Positions 30,182-56,918 of a stretch of DNA of 64,000 nt are shown one piece after another. Origin of the DNA: Toxoplasma gondii ME49 (lineage: Eukaryota; Apicomplexa; Conoidasida; Eucoccidiorida; Sarcocystidae). Location of the stretch: positions 822,144 to 886,143 of the forward strand of contig NC_031480.1 in the NCBI RefSeq assembly GCF_000006565.2, written 5' to 3'. Within the stretch, counting starts at the first letter, position 1. Every line of letters begins with the position of its first letter. Under the pieces are notes generated by a model. It worked only from the letters and a program-made list of their open reading frames with translations. It was not told the origin of the DNA and ran no database searches. The translations under genes were made by a program, and so were the position numbers.

Positions 30182-30993
30182 TCAGAGGTCAAGAAGCATC
30201 AAGCGCGGGTCCTCGATGTAGTCGCGAATATGACACAAAAATGTCACCGCCTCCCTGCCGTCGATGAGTCGGTGGTCGTACGTCAGGGCCAGGTACCTGA
30301 AAAAAGTCGAAAAATGAAGATCTTGTCGCGACAGTGAATTCCTTTTCATTCCGCCATGTCTTCGGAACTCTCCAGAGGGCTCCCATCCTCCCGCTCTGCC
30401 AGAGAGCCGCCCGAACACCCGAGTTCATGCCCCGGCGCAAGCGCGAAACCTCCCCTCTGCAGTCTCGAGCTTTCCCGGAGATCCATTGCGCGTGCATCAA
30501 ACTGACAAAACAAATCCCTCAATCCTTAAACTGTGAAAACAGTCACTCGCGTTAAAAACTTACGCGAGCGATGAAACACGTCTCGTTCGACAGACCTTGC
30601 TCAACCTCGCCACACGGATCGTTTTTACACGCCCAACCTGATGTCACCATCCGCGTGCGTTTTGTGTGGATCTGGGCTGTCTTTTCTTTTGTTTTAATCC
30701 AAAACGAATCGCGAAACACGCTCGAGTTCAGGCTTACATCATCGGGCGAATGACAACTTGGTCGTTCTTCACAACAGCTCTCTTTGTGATGCCGTGCATG
30801 CCTGCAGAAGCAAAACAGACACAACAAGGAACACCGAAAAGTCAAGATCTCAAGAGTTCACAATCGTGCCCCTACGCGTTCTGTTGAAGGCCTCTGGACA
30901 GCAAGGACTCGCGCCACAGCAAAAGCAGAACGAAAACCAACGCGAAGAATGCGCAGGCCTGCCTCAGAAACACGTAAAACGCAACCTATAGAC

Positions 30994-31027
<34 letters not shown>

Positions 31028-34000
31028 ATATATATATATGAATATGTACGTACCGAGAATCGAAGACTGTGGAGGATTTAAGATGGGAGTACCCATCATG
31101 CTGCCGTACACGCCGCCTGGTAAACAAGCGACAGGAGGAAGTCCACAAAACTCGGAAGAATTGAGAGGACAGAAGATACCAACGAGACGATACGCTGCGT
31201 TCGAATCTCAACAGTCGACTTGGGCGCTCCTGTCCGGGGCTTGAGCGGTGAAGAACTGTTCCTCACTCTGTCAGCTGTGCAAATCCAAGACTGTCTGGCG
31301 GTGCGTTCGCCGCGCCGCGCAAAATCTTTGGACAGCAACGCGTCCTTCGCTCACGCAAACCCCTCGGACCCCGCTTGCGATTCGAAAGAGAAAACGCACG
31401 GAAAAAGGAATCTCCTTTATTGTCTCTTCTCTTTTGCGTCTCTCCCTCGACGTCGAAGAGCGTATGCGGGCAAGTCGGAAGCGACTCGAAGCCTTTTTTT
31501 GCATGCCGAGATTGAGAAGTCCCAAGACGCTCGCAGTTCACGGATTCGAGACGAAAAACCGCCTTGAAAACATGGACACAAGGCGGAGTTCTCCTGCACT
31601 TCTCTTACCGTTCGAGATGGTGAAGGTGCCACCCGCCATGTCTTCCAGAGCGATCTGGTTGTTGCGTGCCTTCACGGCAAGATGTGCAAGCTCCTGCAGC
31701 GAAAAGACTCGAGAGGCCCCACCGACTGCCTTTCCACATCTAAGGTGAGGACATGAACGAAAAAAGAGCTCTGTGGCAGACAGACGCAAGAGCTACGAAA
31801 GCACAGACCGAGACATCCAGGTGCTATAACACAGCCACACGGCGAGACGACGCAAACACCCGTCTCAACAACAGGAGAGACGCGCGCCATTACTCAAGGA
31901 CCGGTTGGAAACCAAACCTGACGACCTCTCTACCTCTCTGCGTTTGAACCTGGAGCCTCCACGTTGACCTCCTCGCTTCTCCCCCGCGCAAAAGACGATG
32001 TCTGCTCACGCCGCGACGCTTTACGTTCTGGCCAGATCTGCGTCGTCGAGCCTCTCACCTTTTCAAGTTCTGGCCACGATTTCCTCTCGCAGTCTCGAAC
32101 GACGGGAACCATCAAACCTGTCGGAGTCGCCACCGCGACGCTGATGTCCACATGGCTTTTGTAAACAATCTCGTTGCCTTCAATGACTGAGAAAAAAAGA
32201 AAACAGACATTCACGAAGACGAAACCAACGCTCGACATCCCCTTCGAGACGACCTCTGGCCCTGCATCTATCTCGGACAAAGGAAACGATCACGCAGCGA
32301 TGACGACCGACACCCAACAGTCCAAGGCACCGATTTTCAACAGCGTGCGTTTCAACAGATAACGACAATATGTGAGAGAGAGAAAAAAACAGATTTTCAC
32401 GGCAAGGATGTATTCATAGAGAAATGTCCTTTTATGCAACAGCCACCTATGACCGTCTTTCCTCTCGCTTAAATATCCCTGTATTTCTCCATTTCTCTCT
32501 CACTCTCTCCAGCAATCCATCCCTATGTCTCTCTCTACATGTACTACATCTGCACATATCTGTGTATATCTGCGTAGTTCTCTGTTTATCGAGACATATC
32601 TGGCTATGTCCATTTATATGAGTCAATGTCGCTATCCACGTTTCTCGGCTCTCGGCGCGGACATGGGGACGGGAGACAGGAGCAGAACGACAGAAAACGT
32701 GATCTGCCTGCTGCAGCGGCGTCAGACGCAGGCGGGACCTGTTTCTTCAGTCGACCAACTTACACGCGTTGACCTCTGGAACCTTCTTCATCGCCATGGC
32801 GCTCGCGAGCATGAAGGCCGAGACAAAGCCTGCGAAACGAGAGAGCGACCGCTTGCGCTTTCAACGAGAGAAGAGAAAAGGCGTTTTCGTAGAAAGCGCC
32901 CCGCACCGCAGAACTCGACATCGGAAAGACAGCACGGCAGTGAGTGCATCTTCTTGAGACCGGACTGGTGAAACAGACGACTCAGTTCGACCTGTTCCGG
33001 CTCCTTTTAAGTAAACCATCAGCAGACTGCACCTTCGCCTCATCTCTCTCTGTCGCTTTCTTGGAATCGAACCCCATGCACCGCTTCTGTATGCACACCG
33101 CGAAGGACGACAAACGAACCGAAGCAGAAGAAAGGAAGAACAGACGAAGAAAGGAAGCAAGACGGGGAGAACAGGAGGGTCGAGACGACTCTCACCCATT
33201 TTAACTCCGTGACGTTCCTGGAATGCCGGATTCAATTCGCTTCTCATCGCCATGAGAGCTCCCATGTCGCACTGAAAACAGCACAGAGGAAACGCGTTCG
33301 ACGAAGACAGAGTGGCGCAAACCCCACAGAGCTGGCCTGTTCAAATTGCCGGGAAGCCAGTTGAAAGACGCCGAGCGGCAGAGACGGACGAAAAACGAGA
33401 ACGAAAGAAAACGCGTTCCTTGCAGAGACCAAGAAGGCAACGAAATGGTGCTCCTTCCCTCAGCACAAACAGCTACCGCGAACACACTCAAACATACACA
33501 TATGCATGTATTTATTCATCCACATGGCTTTTTATAGATGCGTCTGCATCTCTAAATGTACACTTCGTAGCACTGTGTGGAGAAATAACACCCTGCGAGC
33601 TTTTGAGATGCCTTCTCACAACTCTCTGTTTCCCCTCTGCGGCAACGCATGCGAAAGAAGGATCACCACAGAGTGACGCTGGAGTTCGTTTTCCTCTTCT
33701 TCCAGCGAGCTCCTGGTCTGCGTGGAAGAGCTGAAACCCACAAAAGAATCGAACTGCGACCCCAAAAACTCGCAAAGATCCTTTAGACAAAAAAGCGGTG
33801 CGAGGTCCTACTTCATTAAACGTCGTCAGCATGGCTGCTGTGTTTTGTGCACCCTTCAGCCGCTCTGCAATCCTCTGACGCATGCGGCTCATTGGCACCT
33901 GAAGACAAAAGGAACGCTCTGGTTTACGGCCACAGTCAAGAGAGGACATCGTGGAAGAATCAAACGCAACCGCAGAATGCGCCTATGCGGCACCACCGCA

Positions 34001-34841
34001 AGCCTCCGTCCAGCTTTCGTTTCCCTTTCTTCTACGTAGAGAACAACAAGAAGACGTTGTGTGCTTTTCCTTCTATCGTTTCTTCTCTCCACATGACAAA
34101 ACCGCACGAAAAAATGGTTCCCTCGCTTCCTCCAAACGCCCCTGCGCAGCAACCCAGCAATTCTTCTTGGTGCTCCTGACCATCTGTCTCCTTCCTTCTC
34201 TCGCTGCTCTCTGACGGCCTGAGGCAACTCAGCGCTAGAGTCACAGATCCGAAGACCGCGCGTCTTCAATAGTCTGAAACGCTACGCCGGACCGCCGGGG
34301 AAAGGTACGCGTTTCTTCTCTCACTCTCTTTTCCTCTCTTCCAGGACTCTGCACAGCGACGACGGGGCTTGCAGGCTTCTTGGGCGCCGGCGCCGGCTTC
34401 GGTGGAGATACACTCGGAGCAGGCTGAGGAACGCTTGACTTTTCTGGAGGCGAAACAGGTTTCGCTGCTTCCGTTTTCACAGGAGTGGCGGGGGCGGCTG
34501 CAGCGGCAGCAGCAGCGGCGAGTTCTGCGGGATCAGGTTGCGCAGCTGAAAAAAAACAAAACAAACCCAGAAAGATCTAGGAACGGCCTCACCCTCGCGA
34601 AAGCACTGCATGCGGTCGCCTCTCTCTTCTAAAAGCAGAGACGCACGCAGATCTCTTTGTATATATGAGAACCTATGTGTCCTAACGTCTCTTTAGGCCT
34701 AGTTGGGTGCATGCATGTGAAAATATTTATATCACTGTGTACACATGCATACTTATGCGCACCTACGTCTACGCAGGCAAACGTGTATCCATCCCCGTAT
34801 ATCGATGTACACTTTCGTGTACTTATTCACATGCATATATT

Positions 34842-34876
<35 letters not shown>

Positions 34877-36542
34877 CTACGTATACATACAGAGACATAA
34901 TTATATATATATATATATATCTATAGATAGATAGATATATAGACAGATAGGCAAACGCGTGTAGAGCGTGGGAGAACGCGTGTGTGTGTTTGTACAGCAG
35001 CATTTTCGCTGGGATGTTTCGCAGGTATTTTCCACCGCGAAGAATGTCGCTGCACAGAGAGCTAGACAGGTTCAAGGCGTCTGACGAGCGCTCCTCGATT
35101 TGCCACAGTCACGACGACTTTCGTGAGTGAGCTGCAGGAATCGGTCGCGTTTTCCCTACTTGGGTCGATCACGTAGAGCGGCTTTCCAACCTCTACCGTG
35201 TCTCCTGCGTTTGCCTCGAATCTGACGATTCTGCCCGCCTGCGGTGCGTTGATGTCGACTGACACCTTGTCCGTATCGATGACGGCGACGAGTTCCCCTT
35301 CTTTGACGTACTCTCCCGGCTCTGAAAATCACAGACTCTTTCAGACGCATCTTGCAGCAGAGAAGTCGGGAGAAAGTCAAGAGAGCACAGGGACGCATTC
35401 TCGCACGGACTCCTCTGCAGAGCCTCCCTCCGGAGCTCCGAGCAGGCACAGAGCAGTCCGTACGAGGGTCATGCACGTCTCAGATTCGACGCCGTTCTGT
35501 CTCCCGAGACTTTTTATGTTTTCCACAGTTGCGCTTGCTGAAACGCGCGCGCCTTCTTCCGGAAACGTCTCGTTGCTCTGCGGGTCAAGAGGGTCCTCAG
35601 GTCCCCAGGCAACTCCCCAGTTCGGCGACGCCCCCGTCTTCGGAAGGCTTCGAAAAGAACTACAACCCTTTCGCGTCCGCAAGAAAAGTGGAGAATACGC
35701 GGTAAACAGAAAACATCTAGGAATCCGGAACTCGGGTGACAGCCTGAATCTCCGTTTCTTAGCGTTTTTATGACTTTGCAGAAAGCACCACCAAAGACTC
35801 TCCCTCTAGACCTGGAGACACACACAGGCCATCTGGTTCGGCTCGTTCGTCTCCTATGCACCTTCGACAGAGAGTCGCCAGTGTTCCATCCACTGAAATG
35901 CAAATGGATTCTTCAGAAATAAGAGTCTACTGAAGACAAAAAAGAACGCCTGTCTGTTTCAAAGTCGCACGTTGCCGACAAGACAATGGCTCTGAGTTCG
36001 CAGAGTTCCAGACCGAAGTCAGGCTATTCACTAGCGCCGCTGGTGGTTTGGAATCGTTCAAAGACAGCTGTCGACCTTGAACTCTAGGGAGATGCCCGAG
36101 TCCAGAGCCTCCCCCGTTGTGCTTCCACTTTGACGGCTTCTCCCGCGTTTTTTCAACGAACACAACTCCACCTTCTTCTCCTTCTTCACAGAGGGGTCAC
36201 AAAAGGCGTCTTTCTCTCCGCGGTGGCAAGTCGTTTGCGAGGCGACCGAAACCTCCCACAAGTCCTGGAAAAAATCCAGCCCTCTCCTCAAAACCTCTCC
36301 GTCTGGAGAAAAAATGAAAACTTACGCTTCTTCCACTCGTTCAAGCTCCCCTCCGTAATCGAGTCTCCCATGGACGGGACCGGAACAACCGTCTCCGCGC
36401 CGGCCGCAGACGCTGCAGAGAAACGCGTTCGAAACAAATGGAGCATCGAGAAACAACCGAGACAGGAACGAAGAAAAAACCGAGCCAGGAGAGCTCGTTC
36501 AAATACCACCGTGTTACGCCCTATGCACAGCTTCCGTTCCAT
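30182..36542 (-). CDS. DLST: dihydrolipoyllysine succinyltransferase, E2 of 2-oxoglutarate dehydrogenase
   Basis: E2 transfers the succinyl group from lipoamide to CoA in the mitochondrial TCA cycle. Exons, 5' to 3': 36542-36326, 35321-35160, 34545-34325, 33898-33812, 33271-33196, 32829-32764, 32186-32059, 31693-31609, 31116-31054, 30801-30738, 30296-30182; all phases agree and the product has 427 residues. Residues 1-45 form an Arg-rich, acid-free presequence ([20 protein letters not shown]). The lipoyl domain follows, with the attachment lysine in DTDK91VSVD. Next comes an Ala/Pro linker (about 130-200) and the catalytic domain from [13 protein letters not shown] to the active site YDHRLIDG (His398, Asp402). 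[20 protein letters not shown] and [15 protein letters not shown] identify E2o rather than pyruvate dehydrogenase E2. As in other eukaryotic E2o proteins, no peripheral-subunit-binding domain is visible in the linker. An upstream frame (36514-36792) was rejected as N-terminus because its splice phase does not match. Confidence 0.95.
30994..31039. repeat. (TA)n microsatellite
   Basis: A TA run interrupted by one TTTA lies immediately next to the donor side of the E2 exon at 31054-31116, inside the following intron. Confidence 0.8.
34838..34922. repeat. (TA)n/TACATA microsatellite
   Basis: TA-rich repeats, then GATA units to about 34945, lie in the E2 intron between the lipoyl-domain exon and the linker exon. 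Confidence 0.75.
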
Positions 36543-36682
36543 CGCCCAGCAACTCGCACAAATTTTCTAGCGTCCAGTCCTGAGGAAGGAAGCGCGCAGA
36601 GAAATTCCTGCTCTGCACCCATCGAGGTTTAATCTCGTTTCTTCGCCCAAAAGCGAAAGACGCGTCCTTCTTCCTTGTACAG

Positions 36683-36985
36683 GCGAACAAGCGATTCGTC
36701 TCTCTCATCGCCAGGCGGACCCCCCGTGAGAAAGTCGTCCTTTGTGAACGAAAAAAGGAAGGTCCAGTTCCCGTGTGACCAGCAGTCCACATCCGTCAAT
36801 ACCCTACGGTAAATACCACCTTCTGGCATATATATATATATATATATATATGTATTATATTATATATATATATATATATATGTAGAAAGATAGAGAGATA
36901 TCGATAAGCGGATTCCTTCTTTTGCTTTCTCTTGTTTCTCAAGGGCCGTACCCTTGTCGATGAGGGAGACGAATCGCTTGTTGGC
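36683..36985. repeat. imperfect inverted repeat around a (TA)n tract
   Basis: The arms are 36683-36710 and 36958-36985. The reverse complement of one matches the other at 26 of 28 positions (core GAGACGAATCGCTTGTT). The arms are separated by about 247 bases that include the TA run at 36829-36880. Both arms can encode ANKRFVSLI, in opposite directions. No transposase or target duplication is visible. Confidence 0.75.
36829..36880. repeat. (TA)n microsatellite
   Basis: A TA run with one TATTATAT interruption lies between the arms of the inverted repeat, about 290 bases upstream of the E2 start. Confidence 0.8.
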
Positions 36986-37934
36986 TTCCACGGGGGACAT
37001 AACCACAGATATACATACATATACATATGCTGTTTTATATGCCTGCAGGGTTGCGAGGACGACCTGAGAGAGAGAATGCGGAGTTTACTTTCTTTCGAGC
37101 CTTACAGAAGCAGCGAGAGGTGACGGACGTCCAGCGAGCATCACGAAAAGCCAAGCTCGGAGTGGCGAGAGACGACAGAGAAGCGAGAGGGCGACTTCTA
37201 TGTCTGGCGACCGCTGAAAAGGCGCTTTTGATCGAACACACTTTCTTTCCTGCTTGCACTGCGCTTGAGACGCCGGCGGAGAAACGCGGTCGGCATTCCA
37301 CAGGCAGCAGCAGGGACGAGAGCTGCAGAAACGAGGAGAGACGCACAGTTTACGGTCGTTTCCTAGCGACGAAGAAGCTCAGCAACTGCAGTCAGCACCA
37401 GGGCATGCGCTGGAAAAAAACAAAAAAGCTTCCATGAACGAAGGTGCGTCCTGCCTCTTAGCTGGAGACTAAGTTTGCGTCTCAACTCCCTCCTGTCCAG
37501 TCGCCCAAATACTCGTGTGCACTCGGAAGAAAGCGGAGCTGTCGACTGTTTTCAAGTTCCGATCAGCTAAGACCTCTGCTCCAATCGTTTCCTTCTTGCA
37601 CGCGTGCTTGGAGAAGACCCTTTCTCCTCCAGAAGAAAAATCATTGTCCCCGGCTTCGCTTCTGGACATCCCGTTTTCCTGGGCTGCCTACCCCCCGTCG
37701 CGACGCGGCTGCCGCTGCAGCAAGGACCGGCATCTTGAAGAAAAGACGAGACGGCGAAAAACAGGAGAAAGAAAGCAGAAGAAGGCACGAAGCAAGAAAC
37801 GACAGAGGAGAGAAGCGGAGGCAAAAACTCGGGCAGAGGAAAGGCCTGAGCTGGACCCACAGCGGCGCTTCGCTGTGGAGAAAACGAAACGCGAGACAGC
37901 GGACGCGAAAGGAGGTATCCTCTCGAGGAGAAAA

Positions 37935-38438
37935 ATGTCCCGTGGGTTACAGAAGAAGATGGGAGGGAACTTGCGCGGAGAGAAAGGGCAAAAAGCGGGA
38001 ACGCAGCGAAGGAACACGCAGTTGCATGCGCCGAAAAAAGTCCCGCAAAGTATCGGCCGTCAGCAACCGCCAGAACGGCAGGCCTCCCGCTCGACAGTTC
38101 CAGAAAAAGTAAAACCACTAAAATCAGGGCGTTTGTTCTTCGGCTATGTAAATCGAGAACTGTGTGTGATCGACTTCCGGAGGAAGGTGGTGCAAACGAG
38201 TCTTTTCGTGATGGCCGCGAAAAGCACGAGAGAACCGGAACCGGTCGACGAAGACTTTCAACGTCTGACAAACCTGGAGTCCACTCGCAGCACCTCTTTC
38301 CAGAAAACGCGTGGAAATCGTCCTCATACAGGAACGAGGAAAGGACTGCCATTTTCGGTTCCTTTGGAGCACCACCTCCAAACTAGAGTGGTGCGAAGAT
38401 GCTCCCGCGTCCTCCGCAAAGAATCCGGCAGAAGTTAG
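37935..38438 (+). CDS. hypothetical basic ORF, 167 codons, doubtful
   Basis: Not recognised. From ATG 37935 (context aaaaATGT) the frame is open to 38438; upstream it continues without an ATG to about 37515. The N-terminal part is Lys/Arg/Gln-rich low complexity. After it comes a more protein-like stretch, SGRLFFGYVNRELCVIDFRR. The opposite strand is also open for 261 codons at 37567-38352, and purine-rich stretches give long frames by composition alone. No intron signal or family motif supports it. Confidence 0.2.
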   Translation: MSRGLQKKMGGNLRGEKGQKAGTQRRNTQLHAPKKVPQSIGRQQPPERQASRSTVPEKVKPLKSGRLFFGYVNRELCVIDFRRKVVQTSLFVMAAKSTREPEPVDEDFQRLTNLESTRSTSFQKTRGNRPHTGTRKGLPFSVPLEHHLQTRVVRRCSRVLRKESGRS

Positions 38439-39587
38439 AGTGGAAATGCACTTGGATGGCAAGAAGCAGACAAGGATTGCCCGTTGCCAAAAGCACCTGG
38501 CGACGACTTGTTGCTTTCTGACGGCGCTCGACAGGTTTTCTGTCCTCCTCGAGAGCCGCACGCGCTTGTCACACAGACAGAGCGGGGGGAAAGACACAAA
38601 CAGAAATGGGCAGAAGCGAGAAACAAGAACGGAAGTAAAGGAAGCGCAGACGCTCGGCGAGAGTTGCATCAGGACGGACGGAACCACGTAGAAAGGTCTT
38701 TCACAGAAGAAAACGAACCAAGGAGAGGCGCCTCGGCGGGACTGTCTCTCCGCGGTGATCACACATTTCTCTGTGGTCTGCAGTTCCTCGAAGAGGCGCT
38801 GCCGCGAGGTGCCTGTTTGAACGGAAGCAAAAGAAAGTAAAGGGTCTCGTGACCTAAACGCCTTGTCCAATTTCGCTCCCTTCATTGCAGAGACCTGCGT
38901 TCTCTGGCAGTGGCCGTCAACCGCTAGAAAACTCCAGTTCTCTAGCCAAACACGCCAGGCGGTAGAAGTGCCTTTGCAGTTGCTAGACAGGTCCCCGAGC
39001 GAGCAGAATCCGCTGGAGCATTCCGCAGCACAACACTGTCAGAGAGGGGACCTCTCTAGCTCGAAGCAGCTCTCATCGTGGACGCCTGATATTCGTCTAA
39101 ACCGTAGACCGGACGCACGAGTCTACACTGTAGACACAGGGCCGGAGGACACCACCCTTATAACGGGGACTGAGGCCGTAGTTTTGTGACTTTTGCCGCG
39201 AGCAAGGTCGTAGCCGCGCGACACAATCGAAAACGTCTGGGGAGAAACGCACTTTGAAACAACACACATTACCCCAGAACAGAAACTAACACCGGAAGTC
39301 CGTTGAGCGACAACGATGCATTTGCCCGCGACTTCCGCGGTTTCTGTCGCGACCACACACTCTTCAGCTTCATCAGCCGTAAAGCTCTTATTGCAAGCGA
39401 CGTATTCGGTTCCTCTCTTTCTGTCTGCGGCGAGGGGGGGGGGATGTGGAACATGTGAAACCGACTCCTTCTCTTTTACTGGTCTTCGGGGACTCCCATA
39501 AGCAGAAAGAGAACGCGTTAGAGGCGACTACTGAGACAGCAGAGAGCTAACAAAGGAACCTCGTTTCTAGGCAAAAGCTACACAGTG

Positions 39588-39632
<45 letters not shown>

Positions 39633-40721
39633 TGTTCTTCGGACTGGCAAGCTTCAGAAAGAAATGTTCTCCCGTTTCGAGGGTGCGGTGAGATAAGACG
39701 CGTCCGACGGGGCGCTCTTCCGTGTTCGCTGGATTCGCCGAAGCTTGTAGAAGGGAGAAACGCGAAAGATGGTGGAGACAGTTCTTTGTGCACAAGGTCA
39801 TTCCTCTGACTTTCTCAGAAATTGCCTTTCCTGCTCTCCGCAGAAACTCGAACCTCCCCGTTCTCAAGTGCTACCGGGGGAAGATTCTTCGCCTTCTCCG
39901 TCGTGACTGGGAAAGGCGCGTTTCAATACGAAGAGCAAAATTCGTAACTGTTGTCCTGTTTCTTTGCTGAACGCTTCTCTTTTTTCGCTTTGTTTTCTGC
40001 ACCAAAGCCATCGTCTCGGCTCTGGGACACACACGCGTCGTCACTCGGTTGAATCTTCCGACGTCGATACACCCGGAAATCTGCAAAGAAAGCCTCTTCT
40101 TCACCGACTCTTTTCCACTACGAGACTTCCCTCGCAGCTGGCACATTCCCATTTGGTTCTGGTTCTGCCAAGGCGGAAAAGTTTCACAGGAGTTGTTCGA
40201 TCGGCCGTTCTCAAAAAACTCGGAACGTCAGAACAAGCACTCCCATCGGACTTGACAACTGTTGCCACAACAGGGTTTCGACACTTGCATGCCTTCTCAA
40301 GCGCACAAATCGCGCGTTCTTCCTCGCTCTAGCTTCGGCGCCTGTCTGTGCAAATTGAATTTCCTTTCACGCGTCACTGAACAGGCAAAACGGGATGGAG
40401 AACAATCCACTAAACAACAACGAAGCGAATCCCCCGTTCTTCTCGCCACACTCTCCTTTCACACGGCCAGTCACTGGCCGGATCCTTTCTTTCCACAAAC
40501 TCAATGCGAGCCGTTTTTACTCTCCGACAGCATGCCTCTTCCACGCGAGTTCTCTTATCGGCGGACTTCTGTCGCCGCCCTGGGCCTTTTGTCAGATTAT
40601 CCGTCCAGAACGACCTCGGCAGACTTCCGCGAAACGCTACGCCAGCCTTGTCAGGGAACGGTGTTGCTCAACTCCAGCTCTGTTAAGGTTTGAAGCTTCC
40701 GCGCAAGTCCCTGGAGAAATC
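38439..40721. other. 3' flank of the AlaRS gene, no supported gene
   Basis: This contains a TA run at 39588-39628 and a G run near 39434. Frames are short. The AlaRS 3'-UTR should occupy the upper part. Confidence 0.45.
39588..39628. repeat. (TA)n microsatellite
   Basis: About 20 uninterrupted TA dinucleotides lie in the 3' flank of the AlaRS gene. Confidence 0.85.
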
Positions 40722-54419
<13,698 letters not shown>

Positions 54420-56427
54420 GAAAGCGACAGTCAGATCGCGCGGACAAACAGGAAAGACTCAAAATGGAAGAACACCGGAAAAAAGACTTCGTCGTTGTCG
54501 CGGGAGACACGAGAGAATCCGTCGATTCAGACACCCGCTGCGCGCCCATCCGGCGCATGCGCGGCAAGAGGGCGCGGGAGCATATACAGACACAGAACAA
54601 AAAACGAGGCGGAGACGCGCGGAATTTCTGCGGAGAATCGAACAGAATGGAAGAAGGAAAGAAAACGGAGTCGAGCAAACGGGGGAAGGATGCGTCTTTT
54701 TTCCGGCGAAAAAGACGAATTTCTTCCTTCGAACGCGGTTTTTCTCTCCAAACCATATGTCGGGGTGACCCCGAGACGACTGGTGCCGCACTGGGGAGTT
54801 CGAGAGAGTTGGAAGCCAGGAGTGTAAGAGGAGTTCCCTGTTCTTCGATGGCTCTCCATCCCCTCTTCTGCGAGAAAGGCAGACGAACCTCCGTTGTTTT
54901 ACCGCGAGAAACTGAGAAACATGCGCCGCCGTCAGTCGCCACGGAACGCCACAGCGGGTGGGGTGTCGCCTCGACAGTGCGTTTTGCTACGCAACTTGCC
55001 TAGCGAAGAAAGCGGGGGATCCGTAAAGCAAATGGCGACAAGAGGATGGGTGAAAGGTGAAGAATCAAGCGCTTCTCTGCATGGTGTGAAAACGTCCCTG
55101 AACTTTGCTCCGTTCCTCCTCCGTTGGAGGCGCAGGCAAGCGCGGAAATTCGAAGAGCCGAGCCTCGCTTCGTAGTGATACGCCCGACAGACATCACCGA
55201 ATCTCCAGGGACAACGCCTTTCAGAAAAACCAGTCAAACGAAGGCTTTTCTGATTTTATTGATTCACTGTTTCGAAACGCACATGAGGGTGGACTGCAGG
55301 ATGCAACCTCACTGACAGGGAGGATCTGCGAAGGAGGGCACACACGCTCACCAGCGCTCCAAAGTAGACGCGAGCCTATTTGTTTAATGCGTTTTGAGAG
55401 GGAGAAACTTTCAGCGATGTCACGCCTAACTGATGGGAGCCTCCACGGTCACTAGAGAGAGTATCTTTCTTCGAAATCAAGTGAAAGACAGAGCGAGATT
55501 CTCTCGGAGGACTTCACTGCTTTCGCATGGCAGTTCGCCGTGCGACTAGACATAAAGCATGTAGACGAGGGAGACAATGTCGAAGGTCCTCCGAAGAAAT
55601 CGGAGTGAATCTCGCGCAAAGAGACCCCCGAAACGCAAGCAGATCTCTCGCTGCTGTCTTTCTATTGTCAGGTTTCCTCTGTCTCTGCATCAGGATCAAA
55701 GAAACGAGGAAACGCATCCGCTTCCTCTGCTTTTCCTCTCTTTCTCACCCCACACTCCATTTGAAAAGGTGTAGCTAAACGACATGTGAAGCGGCGAACA
55801 AGGGTGCCTCCTCGTCTGTGTGTGTCTCTCTTCGTCTCTGTCTTTTTCTCCTCTTGTCTCTTCCTTTGCATTTTGCCCTTCCTCCAAAGTTCTCTGCACC
55901 AGAGACGAGGCGATGCAGAACAGGAAAGAGAGGAAGCCCAGGAGGCAGAAGTCAGGGACAGGAGGACTCGCAGGAGGCATGAAAAAGTGGACGCAGAGGA
56001 GGAAGACGCTTGAGAGGGATCACGGCCCTCTTCGGTCTTGCGAGAACTTCAAACGAAAGCATTTGGCGTCTGAAAAAAGGAAAATGCGTAGACCTCGATC
56101 GAGGCGCATTTTTCGACATGTCCTTGCAGAGTCACACGAGAATGGAGCGAACGTAAAAGAGCGGAAAAAGAATACATAGGAAGCGAGCGAGCACGAAACA
56201 AGGTCTCCAAGGCAAGACGAAGACAAATCAGAGGACGACAGAAAAGCTGGAACTCGAGAGAACTCATCTTCTCCTAATTCATGTGTCTTCCCCACCCGCG
56301 CTTCTCTCGCGTTCCGATCGCTGCCCTCACGGACAGAAGGAGCAACGCGAAGCCGAAGCTCAAAAAGAGAAGAGAAATCGCACGCAGAGAGAGTGAGAGA
56401 GGAACGAACGGAGAGACCAAAGACTCA
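54420..56427. other. intergenic: AlaRS promoter side and NSE1 3' flank
   Basis: I see no conserved frame. Purine/pyrimidine-biased stretches give long meaningless ORFs on both strands. Confidence 0.5.
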
Positions 56428-56874
56428 TCAATCTTCTGCTTCCCGCGCCGCCGCAACTTCCTCTCCGCCTCTCACAAGAACATTTCCCCAAACGCCTTCA
56501 CACGCAGGACACACTCGAGGAATTTCGTTTTCATCCGCTGCATGCTCTCGCCGCCTCTCCGCTCTTGTCTGCGCCTCTGCACGGATGTCTTCTTCTCGTT
56601 CGTTCGCGGAGGAGACTCCTCGTTGCCGTCCACCTGCCTCCGACGCAGACCAGAGAGAAGAAAGAAACAGAAGACACTCCCTATGGAACTGCGCGCTGCA
56701 CGACGGCGACCCACAGCGAAGCGCCTGCGAAAGAAAAAAGGACAACGAACAAATGCATGAGATACAGCGAACGAACAACAGACAACAAATGAGAAAACGC
56801 GCCGGCCATGCACCCAGAAGTCGAGAGACACACAAGCGACACCCACTGAAACTCACACTCCAACTCATAGTTGT

Positions 56875-56918
<44 letters not shown>

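Larger units (their letters stand above)
36543..37934. other. upstream region of the E2 gene
   Basis: This presumably contains the E2 promoter. It holds a TA microsatellite and an imperfect inverted repeat, listed separately. I see no gene. Confidence 0.45.

Noticed and set aside
36514..36792. Alternative N-terminal exon for the E2 gene
   Set aside because: Its only reasonable donor is in the wrong phase. The frame from ATG 36542 runs uninterrupted into the conserved exon and gives a good mitochondrial presequence.
37567..38352. 261-codon minus-strand ORF
   Set aside because: It mirrors a purine-rich plus strand, is Ser/Phe/Leu low complexity, and has no motif, signal or splice support.
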